This document shows positions 21,131 through 33,300 of a stretch of DNA of 64,000 nt, piece after piece. The notes beneath the pieces were generated by a model that saw only the letters and a list, made by a program, of their open reading frames with translations, ran no database searches and was not told the DNA's origin. The stretch spans positions 2,871,001 to 2,935,000 of the forward strand of contig JAMWBK010000005.1 of the NCBI GenBank assembly GCA_029953675.1. Direction: 5' to 3'. This stretch comes from Rhodosorus marinus. Taxonomy: Eukaryota > Rhodophyta > Stylonematophyceae > Stylonematales > Stylonemataceae. The translations under genes and the position numbers were made by a program. Position 1 is the stretch's first letter; each line of letters begins with the position of its first letter.

Positions 21131-22357
21131 ATGAAGATGGGAAGGAATATTGTTCTTGCTACTGCTGGTTATGATCGATCTATACGATTATGGGATTGTA
21201 ACGCAGAATCGACGTATCGAACGCTTCACTTTCCGGAGTCTCAGGTACGTCCTATGGTTATCTGTGTATTTTTTTGGTTTGCGTCGTATTGGTTGTTTAA
21301 GTGAAACTTTATCTGCTTTTTGATCGTCTTTTGTTAAGGTCAATGACCTGTGCTTTTCTAGCGATAACGAGCTTCTGATTGTTGGCGGGTTTCCAAGGGC
21401 TGCTGTATTTAATGTATCCTCATCGACCCCAAACCCGACTTATGTGTTCGATGACCATCGTGGGAACGTCACCGCAGTTGGATGTGATCCAGAGGGCAAA
21501 TGGATGTACAGCTGTGCCGATGATCGGACAGTGAAGCTTTGGAATACGAAATCTCCACAAGCTCTGGCGTCGTTTAAGCATTCCAGTCCAGTCAACTGCA
21601 TCGCTATCCATCCCAATGGCAACTTCCTGTACGCTGGGGATCAAGACGGGTTTGTGAAAGTGTGGGATATTACTGCTTCAAAGCTGGCTAAGGAAGTTCA
21701 ACCACAATCCGTTGAATCCATTGAAGCGATCGCTATTTCTCATGACGGGAATATCATCGTAGGGTCAAATTTCGCTGGGGCTAGCTACTTCTGGTCGGTA
21801 AGGATTTGATCAGTTCCAACACACCGACACAGACACCCAGCAGCCGTCTTATGTTCCGTTTTTTTCTGTTCTCTCTACGCACTCAGTTGGAAAACGACCC
21901 AATCGCTTTCGATCCGATCTGCAGGAATCAAACTCATCATCGACACGTTCTCAAAGTTGCATTCGACTACCTCGATGAACCAAAATTTGCCGCCGCGCTG
22001 ACGGATGGAACAGTGAAGATTCTCAAGGTGGACATAGGAAAGATTGAAACAGAAAGCGATATGCCAACTGTGGGTATTCTAGACAATCATACCAGATGGG
22101 TAAGCAGGCTGGCGTGAATTCAACCATAGGTCCTCGGGCCTCCCATTGCTCAGTGCAAGCCTAACCTGTCTATCCTTTCGCTCTTGTTTTCAAAGGTTTG
22201 GGACGTCGCATTCACATCGGATTCTGAGCATCTGTTCACTGCGAGTAGTGATATGACAGCGGTACTAGTCCACATTGAATCCGGAAAAGTTTTGACAACC
22301 TTTGAAGGTCATCAGAAGGCCATCACATGCCTTGCAATTGCTGAGGTTCAGTCGTGA
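21131..22357 (+). CDS. LST8: LST8 WD40 subunit of TOR kinase complexes
   Basis: Exons 21131-21244, 21339-21797, 21887-22099 and 22196-22357 give 315 aa, all made of seven WD repeats; human mLST8 has 326. The N-terminus (LATAGYDRSIRLWDC) and the line YRTLHFPESQVNDLCF match LST8's 'LATASYDHTIRFW' and 'YRTIQYPDSQVN'. Other family marks are GNVTAVGCDPEGKWMYS, SADDRTVKLW-like ADDRTVKLW, AIHPNGNFLYAGDQDG and the last repeat SSDMTAVLVHIESG. LST8 binds the TOR kinase domain and stabilises it in TORC1 and TORC2. It acts in cytosol and on endomembranes. The gene is convergent with the NIPA gene. Confidence 0.93.
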
Positions 22358-22935
22358 CGATTGCAGAGCACATTTTTTCTGTTCGTTTGCATGTGGTTCT
22401 GGTGGATGTGCTGCCTGATAGAATGCTCCGGGAGACTGAGTTTTGGCATATTCTCGAGTTTTCCAACCTCCCATTTTCGACATCAAAGTTCAACCACGGT
22501 TTTGCGCCCGGTAATATCAGATGGAGCCGGCCGTAGGCGACCTAATTTCCGGATGCAGGTTGTGGCTTGGGGGATACGCAGAGTTTCCAAGACCATCACG
22601 CTAAAATCTTGAGCACGGAGACGAGCGGCGTACTTGACGGGATACCACGAGGACTGTCTATAAGGACGACATGGTGTGGCAATTCAGGGACCGCGCGCCA
22701 GCTGGACCGAAGAGCTACCTAATTCGAGCTGTTCCTACCGCACTATGGATAGACGTGGGCTATGGATAGACATGAGCTGGCTAAGGACGCCCAAGGGGCT
22801 CTTCGTCGTCTCCAGGGTTGCCAGGGGAACAAAAATGGGGTAGCTTCTCGTCGTAGATCTTTGTGTTCAAGTCGCGTTCTATCGATGGCCACTCCAGGAC
22901 TCTGGTTTCGAGTTAAAACACGCACATTTCTTTTA
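22358..22935. other. Convergent intergenic space
   Basis: Between the stop codons of LST8 (plus) and the NIPA gene (minus). No gene seen. Confidence 0.6.
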
Positions 22936-24386
22936 TCATTTGGAAACGAGCGGCAAAGTCTCGTCCTCTGAAGGTTGTGAATCTCTCCTGGGCCGAGAAA
23001 GAATCAGCACTCCGGCGATGATTATTAGCGCACCCGCCGCGGAGAAAGCGATCTTCATGGCGGATAAGTCGGCGTCGAAAAAGATCACGCTGTCCAGAAA
23101 TGAGACGATGATAAACACGCAGTAACACACTGGGAAACAAAGAACTGCACTGCCAAGCCTCAACGCTTCGCTAAAGAAGAAAAGCTGCCGGAGAAGACGA
23201 AAGGCAAAAATTGCACATTCAGTTCAAGCTCGGGCGGAAACGATGCTGGAAGGAGCGATATCAGGAGCGCTGTGAGTCGGAACATTTCCTGAGAAGACAT
23301 CTTACGTTGCTTACGGCCAGAACAAGAATCATCAGTAGGAGGAACAGGGAGCCAAGCTTCCCAAACTGGTTGTCATGTCCGAAGATGGTCAGCTTGAGAA
23401 GTTCAACTCTGCAGTTTTATAGGCGAGAAGGAGCTCGCGATGGTTAGAAACGTGCTCTAGTATCCCTAAGATCAAGCTAGTTGATCGGGATGATGACTAC
23501 GTACGCGCATTTTCCAGCAATAAACGACTCAGCCTGAAGAGTACCGGCTAGTACGGCGCTCAGCAGGCTTCGGTTGCGTTGATTCTTAGAACTGTTCCTC
23601 GGCCCTCGAACGGTAACGAACAGGAGGGCTATCAATAAGATCAGAGTTAGGCATTGGACCGCGAGTTGCAGCGTTACAAAGGGCCTCCTCTGAATCAGCT
23701 CGATTTGCTTCGAAATGGACAGAGCTGCAGGGATCATACGAAAACAACTGGTCCTCTGCTTTCAGCTCAGTGGATGGTTAGTGTTTTAGGATGCTTGTGT
23801 GTCACTGGACCTTGCTCTCCAGTATAGCCAGCAACTGTCACTATGATCGCGCCGGCGGTCACGAGGGCGGTAGCGTAAATGTCCGTTTGATCGAATGGGT
23901 CACCGCTTAACATGCTCGCGAAGATGGCGTTGAAAACAAGTTGTACGCTTCCCAAAGGTGCAAGAATTAGAGTTGGAAGCTGCCCTGTTGGATGGGGGAC
24001 ATTAACGCTCTTTTCAGATTGTTTCGCGGCTTTTTCAGTCGGACTTCCGAAAACAAACAAAACCGGTGGAGGATTCGCTGGCGTGTTCCTGTTGGTCCTT
24101 ACCTAAAGCGATCGAAGCACCAAATGTCTGACATGCCAAGTACAGTCCAAAACCTATAGGGCAGAGGCGTGATTGAACGGATTAGGAAGTCGACACAAGA
24201 TACAGGAGATTTTGATCGTGACCTACCCAACAGCCACATGGGCCTTGTGACGTACGCCGTTCTCTCATCAGCCGGTTTCTCCTCCTCGTCTACATGGCTC
24301 TTTCTCTGCAAAGCAATCCCCAGAGCACTCAGGACAGACGTGGAAATAGCGGCGACTAGGCCAATGGCAAACCCGATCCAGTTCAT
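22936..24386 (-). CDS. NIPA-type magnesium transporter
   Basis: Six exons, 24386-24227, 24153-24103, 23984-23811, 23724-23505, 23408-23315 and 23184-22936, join in frame to 315 aa. About nine hydrophobic segments are present. Diagnostic NIPA-family text: an N-terminal WIGFAIGLVAAISTSVLSA-LGIALQRK helix, GASIALGQLPTLILAPLGSV then QLVFNAIFASML, and a late LRLGSAVLCFPVCYCVFII helix, ending with a soluble acidic tail (SEDETLPLVSK) that has a dileucine-like sorting signal. Members carry Mg2+ and related cations in plasma and endosomal membranes. The ATG at 24386 was chosen as the first in frame; an upstream coding exon cannot be excluded because the frame stays open for 20 codons. The long soluble loop (RGPRNSSKNQRNRS) is lineage specific. 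Confidence 0.85.
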
Positions 24387-25050
24387 CCCAACTGCTTTCA
24401 ACGGCCACAACCCTCTATCGGGGTTGTTCTGCACCCAGTTATTCACAGGCAAAATGATAAGATTCCAGTACGTTAATAATAAAAAACAGCCTACCAGAGC
24501 AAAAAGAAACTGTTTCCACAGATTCCACCGTCTCCAAAAGCGGATGATGGTCTTCAGTAATCAACTTGCTCCTCTACCCACATGCGATTTCCCAATTTAA
24601 AATAAAGAGAAAAACACTTCTTCCACGTGAGAAGTAAATCTCAATTCAAAATTTAGCATTTTATTAGCCGTTGAATCCTTGAATCCATGAACTTACGTTC
24701 ACGAAACATCAACAAAACGACATGTTTTGTTTTTATAATTTTGAACATTTATTAATTTGCAAGCATGAAAAATGTCCCATTTTTCCGCCTCTGCTTGTTG
24801 GGGTCATCCCATGGAAGGTGGAGAGGAGTGTGTTCGACTGAAGGACTACATTGTAACACGAGGAACCGTGTAGGACCAACAAACTCTTCGGCTGCTGCTC
24901 TAGATGCTTCCACATGTTGTGGGAACAGTTTCTGGGTGCGTGGTGGTGTAGACTTCGCCACTCAGGATCGCGACTACGGTTATTCCAACACGCGCGCTTC
25001 CTGTGGCCTTTTTTTTTCGCAGTAATCGACACAAAATAATCTGGGAATAG
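24387..25050. other. Intergenic, AT-rich
   Basis: Holds the NIPA promoter side (24387-24600) and an AT-rich core 24600-24760. Short ORFs are unconvincing. Confidence 0.5.
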
Positions 25051-25974
25051 TCACGCCGCTGCAGTGCCTGGGTACTCGCCTTGTGCGGTCTGCCAGAGCG
25101 AGCACCAGTAGGTGGTTTCCTCTCCACGGACGTCATGCTCAGTCGCTGCCTCCGCAGGCGGGTGGTCTGGTACCCATGCTTTGCGAGCAGCCTCTGCGCC
25201 TCGAATGCGTAACGTCGGGTTAACCTCTTCATGGAATTCTCCTACGTTTTCCGCGTAGATTCCCTCTTTGTTTTCTGGCTTTGGTCTGTCCACAAATCGA
25301 TCGAACTCCCCTGTCTCGGATATGTCGGGTAGCAGGAAGAAAATGTTGTTCAAGTACTCGACATCAGAGGACACACGGCCTCGCTGCTTTGTCTTGTCAG
25401 CTGGCGTTCGGCTCGCAAACACTCATCAGAAGGGTAGAATTGCTTTCTCAGGCTGTCTCCAATGCCGCAAACGTCGTGGGACGGAGTTCACCGGTCTGAA
25501 GCGCATACCGGTAGTAGGCATGGTGTGTCAGATATCCATCCGCGACGCTCGGTTTGTACTCCTCATCGATACCCGTCAAATGAGCAAAAAGGGAACACGT
25601 TCCTTAGACTCGAGAGAAGGCTTCTTTGGCAATGGCGTCTAGCTTGATATCCTGCGACTTTGGCTTCGGTTCCTGTGGTTTGAACGACAACGAACGTTTG
25701 TCATCGTAGTTGGGCAGGGGTTGCCTTAATCTTTAGGCTCACTCCTCAGGGTCAATCTTCCGTGTCAATCGTCGGGTCATTCTTCAGTGTCAATGGTCAG
25801 GTCATTCTTGAGCGTAGGCAATGCCAGGTTCCACGTTTCAGGCTTCGCGCGAAGTTGGGCGCAATTTGCGTCCAGGTTCGGCTTCCAAGTGTCCTCAAAC
25901 GTACCGTTGCCATGAGACCAGATGTCACGTCTCGGTGACCACCTGGGTTTCGTGCTCAGTTTCTCGAAAGCCAA
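25051..25974 (-). CDS. Unrecognised four-exon protein, 231 aa
   Basis: Predicted by splicing: 25974-25835, 25724-25610, 25561-25492 and 25421-25051 preserve one frame. The first donor is the least certain; another at AG|GTGGTC nearer the start also keeps phase. The protein is hydrophilic, rich in Pro, Glu, Arg and Trp, without a signal peptide or membrane segment. Visible stretches are RRDIWSHGNGTFEDTWKP, KPSVADGYLTHHAYYRYALQ, VEYLNNIFFLLPDI and EETTYWCSLWQTAQGEYPG. I do not recognise a family. Unlike random frames, the exons share splice-site logic and even amino-acid composition, so it is likely a real gene, perhaps lineage restricted. It is tandem with the MRG15 gene. Confidence 0.5.
25744..25812. 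repeat. Short tandem repeat of about 25 bases
   Basis: Two to three diverged copies of a unit like GACC(T/C)GAC(C/G)ATTGACAC(T/G)GA(A) read on the minus strand. It lies in the first intron of the 25051-25974 gene. Confidence 0.6.
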
Positions 25975-26800
25975 GTTTTTACTGCTAATTAATCCCCAAT
26001 TAGGTACTATATCCCAAAATTAATCTTTTTCCGAGTTCTCCTGCTCCTGTCTACCTCCAGCTAACCTTGAAAGCATCATGGATTCCATCGTGTTTATACC
26101 TTTACTCCATCGGGACGTGCAATACAATCAAGTCCTTAAATTGCCCCATGCCCGGAAACTCTGGATAAGCCCGAGCATGATTGTCAGACATTGCTGTAAG
26201 GCTTTAACTGCTTAGAACGTCATACATTACAAATAATGTAGTGGATTCTGCTAATGGTCAACCGGAGTGACACTGCCCAAAAGCCAGCACGGGAAGGTGT
26301 TCTAGCGCGCTTGTCCTTCTGCTTGTTCTTCGATATGGTAGAAACGAGCCCTTTCCAGACGTACCGCTGCGAAGCACGGTATGTTTCACTGGCAAGGTTT
26401 TTGTCACGCTGACCACTTCAACGAACGTCGATGTCAACTCATTGATTGCTTCCACAAGACTGAATCTAGTCCTCCGGGGCTGGAACCGGCTGAATTTGGC
26501 TCGGGATGCGGATGCTTCTGTGTTCAGACCCTGAAGTTCAGCAATGCGCTGTCAGTGCAATGGTCACCGACAAGGCGGGCAGCGAAACATCGCACGGAAA
26601 CATAAGGCTCTTGGTCCCTTGCTTTGGGTCGACCCACCCTTGCTCCTATCAGATTGAGTAGACGGTTCAATCTTTGTATTATACTTATTACGCGGGGGTT
26701 GGGCTCCCCGTATGAATCAAGTCGCACTTATCTCAGCCATGGCTTCGAACAATTCACTCAAATAACAAATCCACCAAAAAAGCGATATGTGCACATTGTC
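25975..26800. other. Intergenic, no supported gene
   Basis: Between two minus-strand genes. A 65-codon minus ORF at 26258-26455 is not recognised. Confidence 0.5.
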
Positions 26801-27793
26801 CTATTCCTCACATGTCTTGGCAATGTAGTCCTCGCCAGCTGGCGAATACTCAGGGAGAAACACCAGCTTCCCATTTTTGTGGAGAAATTTTGCGAGATCG
26901 TTCATCTTCGAGAAGATGAGAGTCTGCTTCTCGTCGTTAACCCTAGCTTTGACCAGCAGCGTCGGTAGCTTCACGATGAGCCTCAGCAGGTGCTCTGCGC
27001 CGTAGACTTTCGAGGGCTTGACAGCAACTTCGGACCCGTGGATGACCTGGTTGTACTGGATACGCTCAAATTTGTACAAGAGCATTGTTCCAAGCGCGAT
27101 GTCAAAGTATTCCCGCAGCCCCTCTGCGATCTCTTTACATGCCTTGTCCGCTATACCTCGGCGACTGTTGCTCAGCAGCCACGTCGAGAGCACTGCGCTT
27201 ACCGAAGGATCACGAGGTAAGGGCACGAGCTTATGGTCTTTGGTAACGAACTCCCAGTCATCGACCAGCTGCCTTTTCAAAGTGCTGTGTAGGACTATCG
27301 AGCTTTGCTCAGAGCTAAGCGCTGAAGCTGAGGGTATGCCCTCTCCCACCCCTTTGCGGTCATTGACTTTCCTCATCTTCGCTGGGAGACTCATGTCAGG
27401 ATCCGATCTATCCCTCGCGCGGGAAGGACTAATAATCTTCCTCAGCAAACTCTTCTTCAACTGAACCGACTCCTCAGTGAACTTGCTCAGCCTATCCGCT
27501 TTCACCACCTCGTCCCATTTGTCCTTCCAACCTAAATAATGAATCTTAAACCGCGTTTCACTGTTCTTCACCTCAGTATGCACAACCTAAACGAGCCAAA
27601 CAAAAAAAAAAAAAAAAAAAAAGCAAGAGTAGAAAACCACTCAGTACTCCTCCAAAACTCCTTCGGTTGAGCCTGAAAAACTGGCCAAGTATCATACCTT
27701 GGCTTCATAAAGCAGGTTCCCATGAGACACAAAGACTTTTTCTCCAGCCTCAAAGTCAATTTTAGTCCCTTCCTTCCCTTCCGCAGCAGTCAT
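26801..27793 (-). CDS. MRG15/Eaf3-like chromo-barrel and MRG-domain protein
   Basis: Two exons, 27793-27698 and 27586-26801, give 293 aa. The N-terminal chromo barrel is split by the intron: EAGEKVFVSHGNLLYEAKV, then RFKIHYLGWKDKWDEVV, the WDEWV-type hallmark. A basic, Ser-rich linker of about 70 residues follows. The C-terminal MRG domain runs from RQLVDDWEFVTKDHKLVPLP to YSPAGEDYIAKTCEE, with PTLLVKARVN and HKNGKLVFLPEYSPA matching the family closely. MRG15/Eaf3 reads H3K36 methylation and serves the NuA4 acetyltransferase and Rpd3S-type deacetylase complexes. A probable H3K36 methyltransferase gene lies 2.6 kb away. The start is the first ATG, seven codons before the Lys-Ile-Asp-Phe that opens the barrel. 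Confidence 0.93.
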
Positions 27794-28077
27794 CTTCCTC
27801 CCCTTCAACCTCTCCCCTCCCTACCCACCCACCACCAACCCCCCTTCCTTACCCGAAAGCACGACCCGCCTGCACCTTCCAACGCCGCCCCAGCAGCCGC
27901 TCTAAGGTTCCAACTACCTAAAAACGATACTTCAATATATTTCCAGTGACAGCCTGGCTCTTCCTAAACTCCTCCAGAAGCCGCTGGAGCTCATGATAAA
28001 AACTGAGGACGACGTTGTATAAAAGAAAAACAGAATGAAGGTTATATGTTTTGCGCTACCGAAAGCGTCTCAAGTTT

Positions 28078-28112
<35 letters not shown>

Positions 28113-29022
28113 TTTCTCTCCGTTGGTTTCAAAAGTCATCCCTTGAAAGCAACACTTCTGACAAACGTAAGCAAAATCTCTTAATAGCTATTACAATCCT
28201 CATCGATTGATGATTTGTTAATTAACAACTGTAATACCCCAAAAATTTAGAATTATATTTAACATTAGTAAACAAATTATGTATCTTGTGGTATGAATTC
28301 AGATGTTTAATTGGAGTACGATCTATACATGGTTTTTTATTACTTTATACATTATTGACTAGGCCAATAAAAAATATGTATAAGGTTATTGGTCAATAAA
28401 ATAGCGATTCTTTGGAAGCAAAGGTGATTGATTGGTTGAAGTATATCGTATTGTATCCAATTGGTTTGCTTTTTTGTTTGGTAGGATGTTGGTGAAGAAA
28501 CAAGAAACGGATCGATCGTTTGATGGTGGAGGCTGGAATTTTCGAATCATTTTGCCTTCAGCACGCTTAAGTGTGTGTATTCCCGGAAAACGCATATTCT
28601 AGTGGCTTTCTTCCTCCCCCTTCCTGGACAGAATCGACGTTCCAACCCCCACCCCATCCGTTGCACATTGTTGAACGGTGCACGGAAACAGCGAAATTAG
28701 TACCTTTTACAGGGGCCAGAAGCGGTTCCCTTGAATCTACCCTTCTGCTTGTGGCCTGCACTTGAAATGCTGCGTTGGTATTTACCTGGTTAAGCAGAGG
28801 CTCCAGCTAAGGCAACCCCGACGCTGTTTTAGAGTGCAAGCCTAACCCTGACCAATCTAACAAAACGCGCGCACAGCCGAATATTTTCCTGTACAAAGAT
28901 CCCTTTCCGATGCTACCACGTCCAAAGCTCGATTTTGATCGCGTGTGAGTGTGCCCCTGTAGTGTCCTTCGAGTACTGCCCGTATCGAGAAACTTAGGGA
29001 TTGAAGTCCGTTCGCTATAGTT
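27794..29022. other. Intergenic with a CT microsatellite
   Basis: The pyrimidine-rich 27760-27900 stretch is the MRG15 leader/promoter side. A (CT)12-type microsatellite lies at 28082-28106. 28180-28430 is AT-rich. No gene seen. Confidence 0.55.
28082..28106. repeat. CT dinucleotide microsatellite
   Basis: Twelve or so uninterrupted CT units. Confidence 0.95.
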
Positions 29023-29720
29023 TCAGTTGAGCAGGTATCCCGACAAGAAGAGAACAAAAAAGAGGGCCAGACCACCGAAGATAAGGCCCGACTTTTGCCC
29101 TTCCGTTAACGTGTTCCCACCGAGTCCGTACTGTTGATTTTCGGCAAAACCAGCGACAACCTTCTTCACCGAGATGAACACGCTTTTGGCCGAGTTGCAG
29201 CTCTAAAGCGAGAGCAAGCCGATATTCGCTCGGGTTAGTATGATCTGTGATCACCAGAGGGTCTTACATCAGGAAGAAAGAGAACTTACCGGACACCTGA
29301 AGTCTGCAGGAAGCTCGTCGAACGCGAATCCAGGTCCAACACCGATATTCTTGTCTCCCTTCGCGGGATTGTACTCATACCCGCAAGCTTGACATTCGTA
29401 CTTACCCTCATCGATCTCAATAAACCTATGTCATTGCAAAATATACAATCAAATCACTCAGCTACAGGCATTCCCACGTTCCCGAAGACTGTGCATCACA
29501 CGTACTTCTCCGCAGCACGGAGGCGCTCAATTTCCTTTTTCTTCTTCTCCTGTTCATCATCCACAACCGTATCCTCCTTCTTAGCAACAGGCTGCTCCCC
29601 AAAATCAAGATCCTCGCTCATCCTCAGTTCTCTACATCGAGACCTCCGTGGGCTCACCGCGGGCAATCCCCCGCCTTTCTTCAGCCCAACCCCAGCCACT
29701 CCAACGAATCCCAGCACCAT
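29023..29720 (-). CDS. Membrane-anchored rubredoxin, probably plastid
   Basis: Exons 29720-29506, 29425-29290 and 29202-29023 give 176 aa. The first ~70 residues contain a basic Ser/Arg segment fit for a plastid transit peptide and an acidic helical linker. The rubredoxin fold follows with both knuckles, YECQACGYEYNPAKGD and RCPSCNSAK, separated by GVGPGFAFDELPADF, supplying four Cys for one iron. After ~30 residues a single C-terminal membrane helix ends the protein (GLIFGGLALFFVLFLSGYLL). This layout is that of cyanobacterial RubA and plant ENH1-type rubredoxin, known in oxygenic phototrophs and needed for photosystem II assembly in cyanobacteria. The second Cys pair is split by an intron. 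This is the strongest hint that the organism is photosynthetic. Confidence 0.9.
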
Positions 29721-30373
29721 TGTTTTAACTAATTTTCAAGAAAACTACTCCAAGACAAGCCTATACGACCCTTCTATGTACCCACAGACCACAAAAATCT
29801 CGCACCTAACGTCAATACTGCCTCTACACTCCCTCCCCATCCCGCCTTTCCCGTCTCCAACCTTTTTATCCATTGACTTTCGCGACCACACAACTGAAAC
29901 CAAAGCTCCCGTCTATCCCACCTGAAACACAAAAACACCTTTAAATGTCATAACAAATTCAATCAATAAAATACGCAGAAGCTTTATAATAAAACTAAAT
30001 ACATCAAATAGTTTCTATTTGACTGAATATTATAGTGACGCATATCCTCAACTTTCACATCGCAACCAAACAACACAATCTGTCAACTCACCCTCCTGCC
30101 CATCGACCGAAAAAGATCCAAAGCTCACTTTTTCTTACGTTTTATGAAATAATAAATTGTTCTTTGACTATCCGGCGGGGGGGGTATAGGAGTAATAGCT
30201 GAGCAATGCTCAATTGTTGAATTATGTTCACATTTGAAAGGATTTTTCGTCCAGAAGAAAAACTTCTGAATGGCCGTGGTACGAGACACGTGTTGTAAAT
30301 TAATTTGTAGAAGCGTTTTTAGTTTTAGGTTTTTAGGAATAACTTTATAGCGCGCTGTATTTAAGCTTCAGGG
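29721..30373. other. Intergenic, AT-rich
   Basis: Promoter side of the rubredoxin gene and 3' flank of the NSD-like gene. No gene seen. Confidence 0.55.
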
Positions 30374-33300
30374 TTATTTTCGAGATTTCTTTCGTTTGGA
30401 TTTGGCAGTCTTCTTCAAGCTTGGTTCGAGCTCTGGGCCAGGAATGGATTCGACAACTTTGTCCTTGTACGTGACCTGATAACTCTTAGTTGCCGGTTCA
30501 TATGCTGTGATGGTTGCTCGCACGAGCTCGCCGTCCCGTTCAACGGTTACCCGTTCGCCTCGTCGCTTCAGCCGTTCCGGTTTGGCGTCGAGCCATTTTC
30601 GGCAATCTGCTGCGTCGCATCTACACCTGGGTCGACGTCAGGTTCGCAAAGCCCGAGTTAGATATTTTGTGTGAGGAAAAAGGAAAACCAAGAAATTTTG
30701 GTCTACTGCCCACCTGAACGATTGATTCACCCCAAAATCTTGGAATCCGTAGTCGTATGCGAGCTCCTCCCCGAGTTCAATATCTCGAATCGCGAATATG
30801 CCAATCCTCGTCTCGTTCGTAGCAGCATCCTGCCACCTGCAACGTACAAAGAACAGCACAGAACTAATGAGCGCTTGATCGAACAATGACGCCGACTGAA
30901 TCAACCACGTACATCAGCGCTTCGCAGTTGGGATCACAACTGCTGTTGATTAGTCTGGCGACGCCTCCCTTGTCTCGTGCATCAATAATAGTGTCAGACG
31001 ACAACTCCATCATATAATAATCAGTCTCCCCTCTGTATTTGCACTCCCACAAGCGTCTTGAAAAAGTACGCAAAAATCCAAACGGACGCAGCAGACAAGC
31101 AGTACTTTTAGAGCGCGACCTCGTCAAAACTAAGAAACGCGAGTATGGTGCTCTGCCTCCAACAGTACCTTTCACATTCTTCTACTCCGATAATCTCGCC
31201 AACATATTCTGCCGTAAACGTCCCTTTCTTAATATGCTCGCAGGCAACGACACCCCATCCCTTCCCATTTCCAATATACACAGGTCGGATGTTCGGCCGT
31301 TCCAGAAACTGAAAGGCTTTGTTGCTGCACGAATCACCACTGGGACAAGTAAGTGGGTCGCATGTCAACCTGCGCAAGATTGGAGGAAAACGGAGACAAG
31401 AACGCTTAGCGCACAAAGTTCACATCCAGTCGTTGCTCAAGAAAGAGTGGTCCATTCTACCTCATCATTCGATTCATGCAGTCCTCCCCACAGCGTGGTT
31501 CCTTTCCAGGTGTACATGGACACTCGCAGTTCGGTATTTCATCCTTGGGAAGCCGGCGAATCCTGCGCTTGGGGGGGTAGATATTTCTACGAATCATTCT
31601 AAACTTTGGTCGCCTCTCCTTCATCATCTCATTGGGAAGTCGAAATTCCTCCTCTCTGAAAACCTTTTCCATCAGAGAACAGGTGAAAGCATTCATCAGC
31701 ACGGAACACCGGACAGAACGCTGAAGTGCAACTTCAGGCACAGTACCTCCAGATCTTGAGGCCAGATCCATGACTCCGACATTGATTCCCGCTCCGTCAA
31801 GTAGTCAGGCCTGCTCCACCATCCGTATGGAACGTTCTTCACCGTTGGCTCCAGAAACGCCGCCACCTACGTTCAGTGGAACGCAAAAGAAGATGTCAGC
31901 GTGGCCTGGTCTTCTCGGGGTGCGGAAGAAGTAGCCAAGGATAAAGGCAGACAAACCTGGGAGAGCGCAGCCTGAAACAAAACTTGATTTTTCCCGTGGT
32001 TCTGAAAGCCCCGCTGAATACCATCGATCCAACTGATGACTTCGCTGTCCTTCCGCAACCAAGCGATTTCTATCGTTCCGAAGAACATTGCGCAGCAGTG
32101 GTGGGGTGACGGCCGAGGTACTTTGCTGACAACCTTCGTGTTCTTCGCATGTACAAGCTGCACTGGCCAGTGCGCGTGTCCGCGAACCTTACCCCACATT
32201 ACTCTCTCTTTCTCCGCTTCCTCAGTTATCCAACGCTGGGAGACCAGCTGAGCAAAGTCTATGTTCAACTGGGCGGGGTCCTAAAAGATGTCCAGACCAT
32301 TTCAGCTACCCTCGGATTGGCCTTAGTTAACTCGCAACCCTGGCTCATCCGTGGGAAGCACTCACCGCTAATGTAAATGTCTCATCGTTGTCCAAGGAAC
32401 CAGGCGAAGCTGTGTTGCTGGGCGAGGAGTAGTCTTCCAGACGCGGCTTTTCTCTTTGGTTCGAAGACTTTCGTTGTACGCCCGAGCCTCTGCTTGGCTT
32501 TTTTTCCTTCGAGACACGAGAATCAGTCGTCTTCGGACTATCTTCAGACGAACCAGCTTCGTCGATCATCCGGGAGCTTTCCCGTGGCCGACGTTCTGGC
32601 TTCTTCTGGACATCCTTCTTGTTCAACGCGCTTGATCCTGAAGCTGGTTTCGTTGGCCCTTCCTGTTCGGTTGATCAAATTCCACATCGGAAAATTCCTT
32701 TAGAGGATGAAATCTGTACTGGAACATGGGAAACAGATCTTGCGATGGACTCCAACCTTTGGTACGTCAGAACTGTTCCTCCGTGCTGTAGAAAATTGTA
32801 GACGCTCATCATCGTCAGTGCCCAGAAACCTCCTAACGTCCTCGAGTGCACCCAGATACTGGGCAGACTTGCGTCTGGATGGGTCAGCCCATCCTTTCCG
32901 TACGCCTTCCTTCCATTGCACAATAGTCTTATCATTATGGGACATCCAATAAACCTGTTCAAAAGCAAAATATCGAACGTTAGAAGATTTTCCATTATAC
33001 CATCCACACTCGCAGAAAGTTGCCGTTGGTGCTAGCTTCGGACCTCTCCGGTTCCAAACAACGCAACGAAAAATTGGTTTTTGCTAAGAACTTTGTCAAC
33101 GCCAGGCATCTGCGTCCGTTTGCTTATCTGCAGCGGCCATCTCCCATTGCCTTTAATTTTCCCCCATACAATGCGGCGCTCCGTAGCCTTGATCTCGCAC
33201 TGACGCGACTCAAGGAAGGTCGCCAATACAGAGCTCCCCGACGCTTTGTCGGACCTCAGCTTCTCCATGGGACGCTCTTTCTTCGACTTCGCTGTAGGAG

